From Dromaius novaehollandiae (Eukaryota; Chordata; Aves; Casuariiformes; Dromaiidae): 64,000 bases of DNA. A program made the position numbers and the translations under genes. Below are positions 48,770 through 62,480 of this stretch, piece after piece. The stretch lies in NCBI RefSeq assembly GCF_036370855.1, contig NC_088098.1, positions 198,075,773-198,139,772 on the forward strand. The letters are read 5' to 3'. The notes below the pieces were generated by a model that was not told where the DNA came from, ran no database searches, and saw only the letters and a program-made list of their open reading frames with translations. Position 1 is the first letter of the stretch; each line of letters begins with the position of its first letter.

Positions 48770-49000
48770 GACTCCCGGGGAGCATCCTGCTGCGGCAGGA
48801 AGCGTAGCCCCAGGAGATGACCAGCCTGGCTCTGACCGGGGACGGGCTGCTTTTTTATGCCCTCCACATCCATAATGTTCACAGGCTGCAGCGGGGACAT
48901 GAGCTGAGACCTGGCTGTGGTCGTGGCACTCGCTTCTGCAGCTGGCAGCACCTCTCCGGTGGGGAGACAGCAGGTGGCAATCAGAGGAAGGTCTTCATTG
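48770..49000. other. Isolated GC-rich patch
   Basis: About 230 bp of raised G+C with overlapping frames on both strands. No recognised domain. Confidence 0.4.
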
Positions 49001-50183
49001 TCTGTCACTGTCATTTCCCTCTTCACAGCCTCTGCCCCTAGAGACCTGCAGTTTAATTTCTCCTAAGGAAAGTAGAAGCGAGCTTAAAGGATGTAAGCCT
49101 GAATCAGGGTTAATTCCTTTGATCTTTACTTCGGCCTTTGTGCATTAGCAGGTGACATGAGCTGCTCAAAAAGGGCTCCCTGGGCATTTCCACGGCGTGA
49201 AGAAGCACCCGTTGGGGCAGGGTCCCACATACGCTGTGCAGTGGCTACACTTGTGGTTTCCCTGCAACAGTGTAGGGTTAGGGCAGCCTCAGACCTGCTC
49301 TCATGGGATACCGAGGGTTAATTTGGCCACCAATGGGCCAGAGGTAAAGGAAGTGGAGAAGTGGCTGATGTCCATTTTCTACACCAAGTCTCCTCCATAC
49401 CAAATGTGACCTCATCTGCAGTAATTTATCCCATAGTCTAGTACACACACAGAGTCATCTGTAGACTGTACTTCAGCAAATGCTATGGGCACATCCCACA
49501 AGACCCAGCTTTTCTGTGTGTTAGGTGTGCCTACAGGTAATAAATACCCTGATAATTTTTTTCTCCCGAAGACTGCATCTTTGGAGACAGGCGTGCCAAT
49601 GACTCAGTGACCATAACTGCTCTTGGTTATTCTTTTGGGACAGTAGAGCAAGCAGTAGCGAAAACCATACAAAATGAAAGTACAAAGATTTCATTTGGTA
49701 TCTGGCTGAGGCGAGAAAAATGTGCTTACCCCAAAAGCATGGCCTGGGAGGCAGGTAGGGCAAGTACACAAAAAATGTTGATTATTTTTAAAACTGTGGA
49801 TTAAAGTTGACATCCAAAGGGTTAAGTATCATACAGCTGATTAACTATTCACTGTTGCAGCTGCTTGTGTAAAGTCTGCCAGAGGAAAAAAAAAGTAATA
49901 AATGGTGCATTTTAAAACCTGTTTTCTTTATCCTTTGCCTTTGTGCTAGTTTTCAGGGCATAATAAGGATATCCTTTAAAGTCTGAGGTTTTAAAATTGA
50001 GTAATTTTAAAAATTGTAAGTTCAAAAAGTCAGACGCTTTAAAACATGTGAAACCAGATGACATTTTTATTTGCATCTAACTCATATAGAAAGAGTTTGA
50101 TGGTTTTCCATCAGGTGGGGCTGGGAAAAAATCCTTAAAGACTTTTCTGCATTCTGGCAATAAACAGGGAAAAAAGAGACTGT

Positions 50184-50205
50184 GGGAAGGGGGGGGTGCA
50201 TGGGG
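50184..50205 (+). other. G-quadruplex-capable motif
   Basis: G3-AA-G8-TGCAT-G4 satisfies the four-tract rule (G3+ with loops of 1-7 nt) when the G8 run is split. It is isolated in AT-rich DNA. Confidence 0.55.
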
Positions 50206-51379
50206 AAAGGAGAGCTGAAAGAAAAAATAAAAGCTGAAAAGCTGAAAGAAGGAAACCTCATTTCAGCATAAACTTTTATTCTACCAATGTTAGTGTAGAT
50301 GCCAAGTTTCTCCTAACTTCAGGGCCTCAGGATTGAGTCTTTTGTAGACACACTGGTTTTATTTTTCATTACACCTTACACTTCTCTCATCACACTTCAG
50401 AGACCCTTTATGACTTCTACCTTTCCTTTCATTAGGAGTTTTTAATAAACGCTGACAGGACTTGCATCGGTGGAGTTCACTAAGAAGTGCCAAATCTACC
50501 TTCTTCAGCCAATGACATAATCTGATCCCTAAATAGCAGAACTTGGGTCAGCGTCCCGAAAGGAAGATTAAATAGAAGGAGAGGTTGATCTAAGAAGAAA
50601 CTAACACAAAGTTATGCATGCAAATATGAGCAAAAATTGTGAAGAATTCCACATACTCCAGATGTGGAGCTGCTGTGGCGCTTGGCAGTGTGGCCCCAGC
50701 GGTGGCTGCGGCTGCCATGAACCTGTTCCTGCTGCTCCCTGCAGACATCCCTCTGCAGGAGGAGGGCAGAGGCATGTGGAAATGTTTGGTGAAACGTGGA
50801 GAACAGGCTTTGTAAAGAAAAGGTGAAAACTGAGAGCTTTATGCAACACAATCTGCTGCAGATGACCCACTTTCTGCAAAAACAAACCTCTGGAGGCTAT
50901 ATGAAATCATAACTGATTTCCCTTCAGAAACTAGGGAACTTGCACAGGAGAAATCTGTGCTGAGACCACAGTAGTTTATTCTTCCCTGGCCTAAGTTTTC
51001 TCTAGCTCTCCCTGAGTTTGTCTTACAATATTCTGTTATAATAATAATAGCCATAAAATTATCAAGAAATCTGTGGCATATTTCTTAATGCTGACAATTG
51101 TCAGGCTAATTTTGGCTAAAATAATTTATGCATGAATTTTGCACCACCTACTGGCAAATGAGCTTGTTTCCATACGTCAAAGAAGGCTGTTTTGCCTAGT
51201 GAGATGAAATGTGTCCTTAAAATGATCAAGCTAGCCATCTTTATTAAAACATGTAACTTCCATTCTGGGAAAATATTCAGCTCCCTGTCATCACCTTGTT
51301 AACAAGTTATAAATGTTTTTGAGTGATAGCAGCACATGACAGGTTTGAAAGTGTCATATAACTGAGAGAAATAGCCATG

Positions 51380-51412
51380 TATCCGAGACAGGGATTGAAT
51401 TCAGCTCCCGAG
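51380..51412 (-). repeat. Possible MIR-like fragment
   Basis: 'gagacagggattgaattcag' then 'ctcccgag' resembles the MIR end 'agagccgggattgaaccca' then 'tctcc'. Short, so weak. Confidence 0.35.
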
Positions 51413-52917
51413 AATTTTTGCCACAGTAGCTGTTTTGGTTCAAAACAGTGAAGTAAGCAAAAAAGGGCTAAAATTAGCCTTCATATAGTTTGTGTTTGGT
51501 ACTGTTTACTTTAAAGATCCCTAAAGCCTGCTAGAAGCTTTGAAGTCTGAACTACCATGTCTTGCGTTAGAATGGTATCTGAGTTCTCAGACACAAAAAT
51601 TGCACTTTTGTTTCCTCATTTTCTCATCTGAATATTCCCTGGCACCTGGAGGTGCAACTACTGGATGAGTAAAATAGGAAAGAAAGAAAAGTTTGGAGGA
51701 AAAAAAAGACATTTTAGTTTATTTTCTAGGCTTAGCTACAACTGCTTGTTATGAGGCATGCATTTTCTCCATTTTTCAAGCAGTAATTTTAAGGCACGAT
51801 TTTAAGCTCTGCCTGCAACATGGAAATCATGTGAAGCTACCTTCGATACATATTAAATTCAGTTTATAATTTATAGGTTTTCCTGCCCTAAAAGCACAAG
51901 AGGCATGCTTCTCCCACCTCACCTTTGCTGACCCAGGAGATAGAAATTACACCTACTCGTGCCGGCAGGGGCCAAGGATGCCCTGGGGGGACTCACCTAA
52001 GTGTTCCTCCTGCTGTCCCACCCTCTATGTTTCTGGATGAGTGGAGCAGCAGTGTTTGGTGAAAGCTCCTTAACATCCCTCCATCAAACCACAGGTGGGG
52101 AATGGGCTAAGCCTCTTTCTTTCCAGCCACCCCACTTAGGCCAGCCCTGTCAACATCTGGGCTAATCTTTGTTCCTAGGGAAGAGAAAGTGGAGTTAAAA
52201 TTGGCTAAGGACTATTATCCAAATTTTGAAGCATTAAAAAACCCATGTAGTTATAGATGATGATCATGTTTTCCTGATTTTTTATCTGTTTTATGGCTAC
52301 AAAAACATGGCTTATATGCATTCCTATGATAAAGAGAGGAGGGGGAACAGATTCTCAGCTCTGTCCTGTGTTTCACCTCAGGGGGCAAGTAATTGCAAGC
52401 CTCTGGGCTGAGCGCAGTCCCGATAGAGAGCTGTTCCCAGCAAGTATGGAACCACAGGGCTCCCCAGGATGTCAGTCTGAGGCAGGTGTAAGATGTTGGG
52501 GTATATGTTTTTGCGGTGTCTGTCAGAAAAAGATACTAAGGCTTGCTTTTGTCTACAAATACATGCTTGAGGTTCTCCCAAGAGATGGTCATTAGCTGCC
52601 ACAGGACCTCCCTAAGCCGGTTCAATGTTAGGCAGAGAATCAGAGAACAGTAGTGAGTTTCTCAGTGTCTCTTCTGCTCTGCTTCACTGATCAGAAATGA
52701 AGCAGAGAGTCTGGCCCCGTACCTGTTCCAACTTCTAATCCTTTTGCTTGAAAGACAGGTTAATCTAATCTGTCATTTCCTTATGAAATTCAAAGGATTT
52801 GAGAGATCTGAGAGTCAGTCCTCTCTAGGAGACTGAGGTATGCTCTTCATCGGAGAAGATTTACACGCTCCACTCCAAAATCTGGCACTGTTGTGAGACA
52901 GGGGAGAGGGACATATT

Positions 52918-52965
52918 TACACAATAGCAGACAGAAAAGGGAATTGAACCAGCTCTAACACTGCG
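52918..52965 (-). repeat. Possible MIR-like fragment
   Basis: 'cacaatagcagacag' then 'aaaagggaattgaacc' and 'agctct' resembles MIR 'cacacagcaagtcag', 'gctgggaattgaacccagctct'. Confidence 0.4.
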
Positions 52966-53259
52966 TGGAAGAATGCTCTGACATGCTGTTATTGTTTAGA
53001 AAGTGTCTTTTGGGGATTTTGTGGGGAGGAAGGGTGTCTCAGTGTTTTTTAGAGGGCAGATGGAGAAGGGATCCAAGGCTTTGCTGGCACAGCCTGGGAT
53101 GGAGCCAGCCAGACCTCAGCTGCTGGAAGAGGCTCCCGGGGCCAAGGCTGCACTCCCAGGCCCTTGAGGGAATGTGGCTCATGTCCTCTTCGCAGCACTC
53201 CCTGCTGGCCACTGTATTTAGCTACGGAGTTGGTGCTTTGCTACATAAAGATCCCATTT

Positions 53260-53350
53260 GTAGATGCTTAACGCTCCGCCATATAGTGTAGACACTTCAG
53301 CATCTAATTTGGGCCTATGAATTTTGATCTGTGGCCCAGCACCTATCTGC
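53260..53350. repeat. Sauropsid-type repeat tail
   Basis: 'cccatttgtagatgcttaac' and 'ctgtggcccagcacctatct' resemble the 'cccatttgtaggtgcttaac' strings of old sauropsid repeats. Confidence 0.4.
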
Positions 53351-53969
53351 CAGGTGTGGCATTGCTCCACAGAGCTGCTGGAAACATTAAACTCTCCTTA
53401 GAAGTCTGAAGTTTATAGGTATTAAAATTGCACAGCCATGACAGAAGTGCTGAACATCCTGATGCAGTGTGTTACAAACCGTCTGGTGTAGCTGAGTTAA
53501 TGTCCTTGCCAATATGATTTTTATTTAAGTCAGTTATTAATATTACTTATGTTGGGCAAATGTTCTTCTCCTCACAGCTGTGAGCTCCTTGTTCCTCAAG
53601 TGAGGGGGCTGCATATTAACCACAGTAATAACACCATAGACTGAGAAGCCTAACAGTGCCATTAGAGATACCATATTTGATTTTATATTTTATTTTTCAA
53701 AGGAACTCTATTTACAATTTTTTGAAGCCTCAGGGCTGAATCATAATATACAGTAGCTAGTTGCATATACCAGATAAGGGCTTAGAAAAGATTAAAATCA
53801 ATTATGCTATTGCAAAGTTTTAAAGTTCAAAGGGTTTAAGATCTGTAAAAAATGTTTAGATATGATCTTAAGGCAAAGAATTATGCTTAATTTGGAAATG
53901 TGCTCAACAATCACAAGGCATTTCATTCTCTCTATTAATCTTAGCTTGGGACTCAGTACTGTAGTGTAT

Positions 53970-54290
53970 TAATCATGGAAATTTGATTGACAATGATGTG
54001 CGGGGTTGTCTAATAGGGATTTGATTAACCTCTCTAGTGCCAAATTGCAGAAGCCTTATGTCTAAAGTGACATTGCAGCAAACACCCCTTTTACTTGCAT
54101 TTAGTCGACTTAATCTGTGTAGAGAATGCAATATTATTTCATAGAAGCCCCTGCTAGCTGGAATTTTGTCTTGCAAACTTCCGCTCCTGTGAGCGGTGTT
54201 ACCGAAGTCAAAGGAATTATGCGCTAGGGGAGCAACCGCTCAGCATTTATAAATTGCAAATATTCCTGCTCTATAGAGCTGCCTCACAGA
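53970..54290. promoter_or_regulatory. Candidate conserved regulatory element
   Basis: About 320 bp with complex, non-repetitive sequence and several developmental factor motifs: TGATTGACA (PBX/MEIS-like, 53984-53992), TCAAAGG (TCF/LEF core, 54208-54214), an AT-rich ATTTATAAATTGCAAAT stretch near 54246, and a perfect GC hairpin CCGCTC-ctgt-GAGCGG (54181-54196). Conservation cannot be tested here; this is a guess from texture. Confidence 0.25.
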
Positions 54291-55009
54291 GAGTTTAGGA
54301 GAAAGCAGCCTGCAGTTTGGTGTTTGCAGACACAGTCCTTCACAACTGCTACATCAGTCTACCGGGCAAGCAGCGTGGCTGCGGGGATCCCTGGCTTCCC
54401 AGAAACACATACCCCAAAGGTCACTGCTTTAGTCTGTCGCATCACGCAGTAAGCTAGGCAGGGCAGGGCTAGAGCTGAGACCTTTCTCCTAAGTCTGTGA
54501 GCTTTTCTAAACACAAGAATAAGATCCTGCAGCCCCTTTTCCTGCAATCTTTTCATCTAGTACAGTATGGTATAGACAGCCATCTGTGCCAGAGCCGGGT
54601 TTTATCCATAAGGACTAGAGTACAATATAATGGTTTGCAGGTGTATATTCATATTCATTAGTAGAGAATTTGTTCTCATGAAAAAGGCTAAGGCTTTATC
54701 TTAGAGCTATGTTAAATTCACTGGAAAAATAGTTCTGAGAGACTGAGCAGGAATATGTCTACATATATATGTTTCAAACGGGAAAATACAGACCTTCGTG
54801 CTATGTCTGTATGGATAAGCATAGCCACTTGCAACTCTGAACTTGCAAGACAAGAGCCCGCTCAGGACCAACATCCATGCAACCATGCTACTGTGGCACA
54901 AGCTGCTTAACACTACTTCCCAGCAAAATTTATTAGCTTAAACTCAGTGCTCTGTTAATTTGGCTTCACGGTTTCCCATTCAAGGCAGGCGTAGGTTTGC
55001 CAGGCTGAA

Positions 55010-55340
55010 GAGATGGCTGAGGTGGGTGGGCGACTGCCTGTGCCCAAACACATAGCTGTGCCCATAAGCTCCGGCGCAGCTGTAGGGAGGGTGGTGGACT
55101 CAGTCCCTTCCAATTCTTTCATAGCTGCATTTTTTGTATTTCACCCCCTTCCCTTATTATCACTCGACTCCCAGGCCCAGCGTGGAGCTGAGCGCAGGCT
55201 CCCGGCCCTCAGGGGTGCCGGCAAGCGTGGTGGCCTTGACGGGCACCTTGAGGAGCCCGTCAGAAACAGGCCCCATCCACCTTTGGGAGAGCTCAGACCA
55301 GGCTCGACCGCAGCTCATGTTGCGAAGCCCCCTCCCTTTT
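55010..55340. other. GC-rich patch
   Basis: About 330 bp with raised G+C and about ten CpG. A 119-codon plus-strand frame (55013-55372) lacks recognisable domains and splice context and overlaps another frame in a second phase, so I treat it as chance. Confidence 0.4.
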
Positions 55341-58300
55341 TATCTTTCCTTCCACAGAAGCCACTGGAGTAAAATCATGAGAAGTAAAGTTTAATCTGGG
55401 AATGAAGAGAAAACTAGAAAAAAAGTACAAATGAAACAATAAACTTCTATTTTCTTTCATAACCCTTCTTAAAACCCACTTGCTCTAGCAGCCTTTACTC
55501 CTTTCCAATATTTTTATCCGCACACTCTCCCTTCCCCCAGCGGTTGTCTGGTTTCTTGTCTTGCTTGTATTCTCTTAATTTGGGGTATATGAAGTGCTCA
55601 TGCTGTTCTCTTTCTGAGGCTCACAGTATTAGAGGATAAACTTGTTGGGACGTATGCAGACATTGCCTATTTCCTATGGGTACAATTTGCTTCAGTGTTT
55701 GCAAAGTAGCACTTAAGAGAGTTCATTATTAATAACAGTAAATTATTCTACATTTTGTTAGGAGATAATAAGAAATCAAGTTGCTGTCAAGACATGTTGG
55801 GGAGATATCTACAAAAACAATGATATCTAAAGATCCACAACAAAAAGGAAAAATTTGGAAGGCCTTCAGTCAGCTCCCAGTACTTCAAATTCTGCTTTGG
55901 ATGAAATAATGAACCCATCTAAAGGTCTGCATGAAAACAATCCCACCAAGTTGTACTTGTCAGAAGTTGTATTTGGCTACTCACTTTGATATATTCCTAA
56001 AAAGGAATTGGAACAAGCACCCAGAATTGATTAAGTCAGCTAGCTAGCTATTTACATTTAGGGTCTATAAATAATAAATACAAATAGTGGCTCTATAAGC
56101 AGTTGATTTCCAAAAATAAGGCACTTGAGATACTGTTGAAGTTGCTTTGGTATTACATACTTAATTCACTCTCTTATTATTTATATTCAAATTTTACAAT
56201 ATATATAATATGATGTGTGAGATAAACCTCTGTTCTAAAATCAGGCAATGCCCTTAGGGCCATGCTATAAGTGCTTCTATTTGTATAGTATTTGATTAAC
56301 TATTATATTCCTCTTGTTTCACAGTTGAGGATTCTGTAACGAAAATGAGTGGCTGCACTGGCAATTAACAATATAGAAATTAGGGAGGAAAAGAAGAGTT
56401 ACTATAGTTGCACAACACAGTGAAACAGAGACAACTTATTAGCACAGAATATCTTATATTTGCCATTCGAATTCCTGTTCTTTTTCATTTATTTGGATCC
56501 CCATTTTCATGTAAAACAGAATTAATGTTTTCTGCACAAATGCAACTACTGAAGGAAAACATATTTAATTATATAAAGATAGGTTTGTGTCAATTATTAT
56601 TTTAATTTTTATTTTTAGATACAATTGTGTCCAGCATCATATAAGACACTATTTACTTAAGAGTCGTAACCCTTTGTTGAAAAAATAGTTACACAGTGAT
56701 GCAGCAAAGATGATAGTCTATATCTCCAATGCTGTTTCAAGAAGTTAATGTACTGTACTTTTGAACACAACTGCTACTAATTTTGTGAATGTTTTAATTA
56801 TGTATTTATTTACCTATTTTTGCCAGACTTGCCGATTGAAGGCATACTCATCAGCCATGAATTAGGGACACCACCATAATACAGGTGCAATATGTTAGCT
56901 GAAGGAAATCGCTATGGGCCATTCATGGGAAGGAGTGGAAGAAGACATAGAATACAAAAAATTGTAAGATGATACTTTTGTTTAGGTATGTGCACCTCTG
57001 TGTATCCAGTCTTGGACTCTTTTCTTATATGTGCCTCACCGCATCAGTTGTAATAAGGATTTGCTGAAGGCAGAGCCAAAGAGGCTTCATTAGGACAGCA
57101 AACCAGGCGTTTCCCAAAGTTAAAGATTTTAATGCCGTATGCCTTATGCAGTCCAAGGAAGCCATCATTTCTTTTCATGAAAGGCGCTAATGCCATGTGC
57201 TCACATACAGTAAGTGATCAAGGAGGTCCCTTCTGGTCCTGTCTTGCACATGTTTTAGTTCTTGTTTGCTGGGAAAACAAATGACATATGGAGCATATAT
57301 ATGAGACCAACCAAATAAGAGAATTTACATATAGAAAAGACTATCCTTTAGATGGCTATGCAGTTGACCTATTTACAGCATTAAAGATCACAATGCTTTT
57401 TGCTTTTTCTTACTGGCCTGGAAAGAACTTTGAAAATGTTATTCACATCTTAACGGGGAGGCTACTCTGAGTTCAAATGGTTGGGGTTCCTGCATTCAAA
57501 CCAGTGCCAAGATGTGTTGTCTAAATTAATAAACATCAGTTCACATTGTGGAATGGGTGACAGGCCAAGTTAATCAATAATTTAATTACCAGTGACCCAT
57601 TCTGCTTACTTCTGGTTGAAAGAGAATTTGTGCATTCTTGCATAAGTTATCATTTTTCCAGCTTCTTACAGATGGATTCAGATGATCCTTTTCCATGCCT
57701 TGAGGTTGAGATGAGCTTATTCCAACATTATAAATGAAAAACAGGTGTCTAGATACACATTCTTTTCCTCATAGCTTACATCACATTTATTTACCTAAAA
57801 TAATTCATAACTCAAAGATTTTGATTGTTTCAGAAGTTTGATTGACCTTCAATTAAGGTGAGTGTTGCTGCGGATGTGACAGCTGCAGCAAGAGAAAATG
57901 ACTGTTAGCAATGCTTTGCTAAAGTGGCAAGCCCTTTTGAGAAGGCCAATATTCACATGTTGTAGTTGTTATTATTATTCATTTTTATTAGGAAGGCAGC
58001 TGACTGTAACTCCAGAAATAGAGCAGGTTTAAAGTGAAGCAGAAATTCTCATTTATCTCTAAAAATAGGTCATGTTTCAGTGTGGAATTTGAAACTGCTA
58101 GTTTTATGCCTTTGAATTCCCAGTGTTGTTCCTGTTGGATTTATCTTCATACAGTTTTAATAGGAAGTCTTTGAAATTGGACTCTGGATGAAATGTTTCT
58201 TTGGCTTGAAAAGCTGTATTACACTGGTGGTTGTTTTAGTTAAAAAAAAAAAAGAACCTGGATGAGAACAGGTGGTACAGCATACATTTTTTATAAACAT

Positions 58301-58621
58301 TTTGGATTTATGAGGTATGTGGCATGCAGTAATCATTGCCATAGTCAGGTGTGCAGCAGAGAAGCATGTCTTACATTTTGTTGAGAAATTAAACTTTTAT
58401 TTTATCTGCCTTTGTAATTTCTGATGGTGTGATATGATCTATACAGATGTCTTAACATTTTGCAGAAAATCATTGTGAATGTATTAATTATAATACTGGC
58501 CAGAGAGCTAAATAGAAATCAAGATGTTCGTGTCTTAACTCTAAACAAGGAAGTCGAGACAGTTCTTGCTCCAAAGTAAGAACAACCAACATGGACAAGC
58601 ACAAAGGTAGCGTTAACATCT

Positions 58622-58682
58622 CCACTGCGTAGATGAGAAACATAAGTGGAGGAAAACATAAATTATTGGCCCAGAACCACTA
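58622..58682 (-). repeat. MIR-like SINE fossil
   Basis: 'cgtagatgagaaacataag' then 'tggaggaaaacataaattat' and 'tggcccagaaccac' follows the reverse complement of MIR ('acagatgaggaaactgagg', 'ttaagtgact', 'tgcccaaggtcac'). Confidence 0.55.
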
Positions 58683-58779
58683 AGCCTATGTCTAGACGGC
58701 ATAACCCAGGAACACTTTGGAGTTCCTGAGTCAAGATGTGTGCAAAGGCCACATCCTGAACACGTTTTGGGGTGAAATG

Positions 58780-58910
58780 CACATGCGCGCCAGCCGTCCC
58801 TCCTTCCCCAGATCCTGGCTTTGCACAGGAAGGTTCCTGGGGCTGCAAGCCAGGCGGGAGCTGCAGCGAGCTCCAGCCGGTCAGTCCTCAGCCTCCACCA
58901 TTAGGGAGCC
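58780..58910. other. GC-rich patch
   Basis: About 130 bp of high G+C with GCGCGC at its start, next to a MIR-like copy. No gene signal. Confidence 0.35.
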
Positions 58911-58984
58911 AGATGCAAGGAATGGAGCCCCGCAGCAGTGAAGTGCACTTAATACAGAGCCAAAAAAAAAGAAAAAGCCAACCC

Positions 58985-59025
58985 TGACAGCACTTAAACC
59001 CATGCTTAGGCACAAAGCTATCCAT
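58985..59025. repeat. Sauropsid-type repeat tail
   Basis: 'cagcacttaaacccatgctt' then 'aggcacaaagc' resembles the 'aagcacttaagcccatgctt' strings found in old sauropsid repeats. Confidence 0.4.
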
Positions 59026-62000
59026 CCTCTATGTGCCCGCACACTTAACAGGATTAAAATGTTCAAATGGTTCTCAGTGCACTGCAAGAGTTTTTGAACA
59101 CAATTATGGGCAAATCCCTGGAATAGTTCCACTATTGTCCTGAGATGTTCGTTGGTCCCTGGGAACAGCACTTCTGTACAGCCCCCCTTTTCAATATGCA
59201 GAGACATGGAGGAGATTTATTAGATGTTGGAAATGTCCAGTATTTATTTTAAAAACATGAGACACATATACTGCATCATGGGTGGGTTGCTGAAAAACTG
59301 CTAAATGTTTTAAATCTTCTTGATTGTATTAAAGCAGAAAATTAACGGACATTTTGGATTCAGAATGCTGCCTGTGAGGACTGTCTTTCTTTACATAGTG
59401 TTAGTGCTACCGTAGCAGTGATCATCTAAGGACAGAAGGAAAATAAAGTTTATGGGTAGAGGTAACATGGTCTATATTATCCAAATATGGTCTTTATTAC
59501 CTCTTCCCACAATTACTGTCTTTGCATATTTATTTATGAGCTGTACCATTTTTAGTATAATGGCATGTAGCTTTTCCTAAAAGTTTTTATGATAAAGCTA
59601 TTGCCCTATGTAAAATATTTTGTGAAAAGTCTTGCAAGCATTTGAAGCCAAAGCCTTACAGTTGTTTGCGCCCCAAACTTCAGTGTAACTGTAGGGTTTA
59701 TACCTACACAAGTAATCATCTCTTCACGGAGCACATTACTTTCATTTAAAAATGTACCTCGAAATGTGTAAGTTCACAGGTGTTAATGATTACACACGTT
59801 TTCCTTTGTTGCTACAAAGCCAGCAAAGGCCGAATTCTGCAGTAATTTGTACCCTTTGTACCCCATTAATGAGGTTTGGATTAATATCAATAAAATGAAA
59901 GACCAAATGGAGAGACTTGTTGCTTGTCACAGCTATTCAGATGTTTCTAGATACATCTGTTTTGGAGAAAAAAGTCCTACACTTCAGACCACAAAGCAGC
60001 AGAAGTGCCATACTGAATTTGCATTCACAGGGCAAAGGCGTGCAGAGTGTTGAGAAGATGAGAGAGGACACCGGGCGCCTTCAGTACCCTATGGCAAGAT
60101 CTGGCTATAGAAAGCAGGACCACTGTCTACCTGTTATGGAAGAGAAAGAAAAAAAGAACAAATGAAGTGGTGGGTGAAAAAAACATTGGTATCCAAGCAC
60201 AGCAGCAGTAATGATGTATGTGCACTATACCAAAACCAAAACCACTATACCTTATACCAAAACTTCAGCCATCTGCTCTGTATCTTTTTAGTATTTCATA
60301 TGTTTCCATACATTAATCTGAGCCACCTAATTTTCCCATTTCAGTAGTAATTCTTGTATCAACTATGAGCCAAAACACTGAAATACGAAAAAATATGAAA
60401 AAGTCCCTGCATACAAATATGCTTGATCATAAATAATTCATTAACTTGTAGAAATGTGGGGCCCTATGAAGAAAATTTTCATATGTCTCTCTTTCTTCGA
60501 AGCTGATGTAAACAGATGGGTTTCTTCAGGTTCTTTCTACACAATGGCCAAGGTTCAGAGAAAAAGTTAGGCTTCTAAACCCCAATTTGTGCTTGTATAC
60601 AAGCCCTAACTTGCACTTTCTGTTAACATTAGAAGGACCAGCTAGACACTAAGGATTTTCAAAACTTAATAATGCCTCTAAGCATAGCTTTAGCAGCCAG
60701 AGTGAAGGCATCTGCTTCTGAAATTTTTGCTCTAATCTCTTCAGTAGTCCAGCTGTACTTAAGGGCCAGTTTCTGTTTTCTAAGAAGCAAAGTATTTTAA
60801 GTGGAATTTAATATGTTTGAATACACACCCACACAAAAAGACACAAATGTTCTTCTTGTCTATTTGACACCAAAACAAAACCCTGGCATCATGGTAAAGG
60901 AGCTACTGGTAAGCATCAAACTGACACTTTGCATAGGTTATAGCTCATTATATGACTAAGCTGCAAGCATGGGTCCATGGACCCAGCATGCGATTTCCTT
61001 TCGGTAAGGACACTCCTTACACACTCCTCCACGGTGACAGCTATGCTAGCAGCACGACTCTTGGCTCACCACACAGCGGTCTTGCGATGATGGCCACTAT
61101 CCAAATGCCTGATATACTTAGCGTCAAAAAGTAAATCAAATTCTTTTAGTTCATGTCTTTGGTCTGTAAATTTATGCCCCTGTTTAAAGACAGGATAACA
61201 TTTTTGTCTTCTAACCAGTTACTTACAAGGTGACTTCATCCCCCCCCCAGGTCATCTAGTGCTAAAGTATAAGCCTTTATGACTAGTTGCATGCAAATAC
61301 ATGCACTCTATTTTGTGCGTTACAGTACATCACTGAAGTATGTGACTGATGTATTGTTCTGAGGTACATTCATATCCAGGCTAATTAGGCAGTTTCACTT
61401 GGTAATGATGCTATAGATTTACAGAACATTTTCTATCTGGGAATTAAGCAATATTTTTAGGAAACTCAGAAAATCAACCCTTAAGTCAACATCTGTATCT
61501 ATTGGAATATATTTCCTATAGTTGTCCTAAACAAATGTCACTTACAGAATTTTGAATGCTCTAAATAAACAGGTTATTTTGCCAGGATAAGGCACTATGT
61601 AAGTTTTAAGCAAGCTAAAGTTGTTCCACTGATGCAGCAATGATTTTGAATTACAAAGCTGAAGTCATTTTGGCTCATTCTGTGACTCAGTTTAATGGGT
61701 GAAGAGTATAACAGGAGCCCTGGTTCATCATTGTAGTCAGTGCAGACAGACTGTAAGAGACTGTAGGACTCTCTATGGCTTTAAAGTCTGCCTAAGTGGA
61801 GCTCACTGTAGGACTGGGGCCCAAAATATGTTCCTTGGCCTATTTCTCATATCAAGCAGTATTACTACAGGCAAAGGAAGTTGAGAAACCAGATTTTCAG
61901 ACACTACACAGGGTAGGGTTATGTGAACAGCTGAGGGTATTGAAGGGAGAGGTCCAATCCTGTATGACATTTTTACAGGTGTGTAATTTCAAGCATGAGA

Positions 62001-62139
62001 ATAACCATACTGATGTCAGTGAATTGCTTATGAGCTTAAAATTAAACACATGCCTTGTTGGATTAAGGCTAGAGTGCAGCCTTGCCAAATTTAGCCCCTA
62101 GTTCTTTCTAACTGTGCGACTAAGCCAACCTGTTCCGTG

Positions 62140-62480
62140 CCATTCCCTTCTGCAACAGTGATTAATGTGCAATGTGTTGGTGTCTTCTACGACTTTTAAA
62201 AAATTAAAAATAAAGGCTTGCAACAACCACTGAGATATAGCATTGACCAAAACTAACAGGGAGGCTAATATACTGCCACCTGCGTCATCCTTTCATGTTG
62301 ATGAATATCGCACAGATAATGTGTCACTTTCACTACTGCGAATCATTATTCATACTAATTTAGCTGCAGCACACCCATGCCTGAAGGCATCTGGATGCCT
62401 ACCAAAATGTAGCTCAGAATATGCTTCAGTAAATTATACAGCAAGCGCTGCATGAAAAGAAGTTACGATGCAGATCCGTT
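62140..62480. promoter_or_regulatory. Candidate conserved regulatory element
   Basis: Non-repetitive stretch with several TAAT/ATTA homeodomain-type cores and scattered CpG (for example CTGCGAATCATTATTCAT near 62335). A 70-codon frame across it has no recognised domain. Suggested on texture only. Confidence 0.2.

Noticed and set aside
55013..55372. 119-codon plus-strand frame
   Set aside because: Lies in a GC-rich patch with a second overlapping frame. No domain and no paired splice sites.
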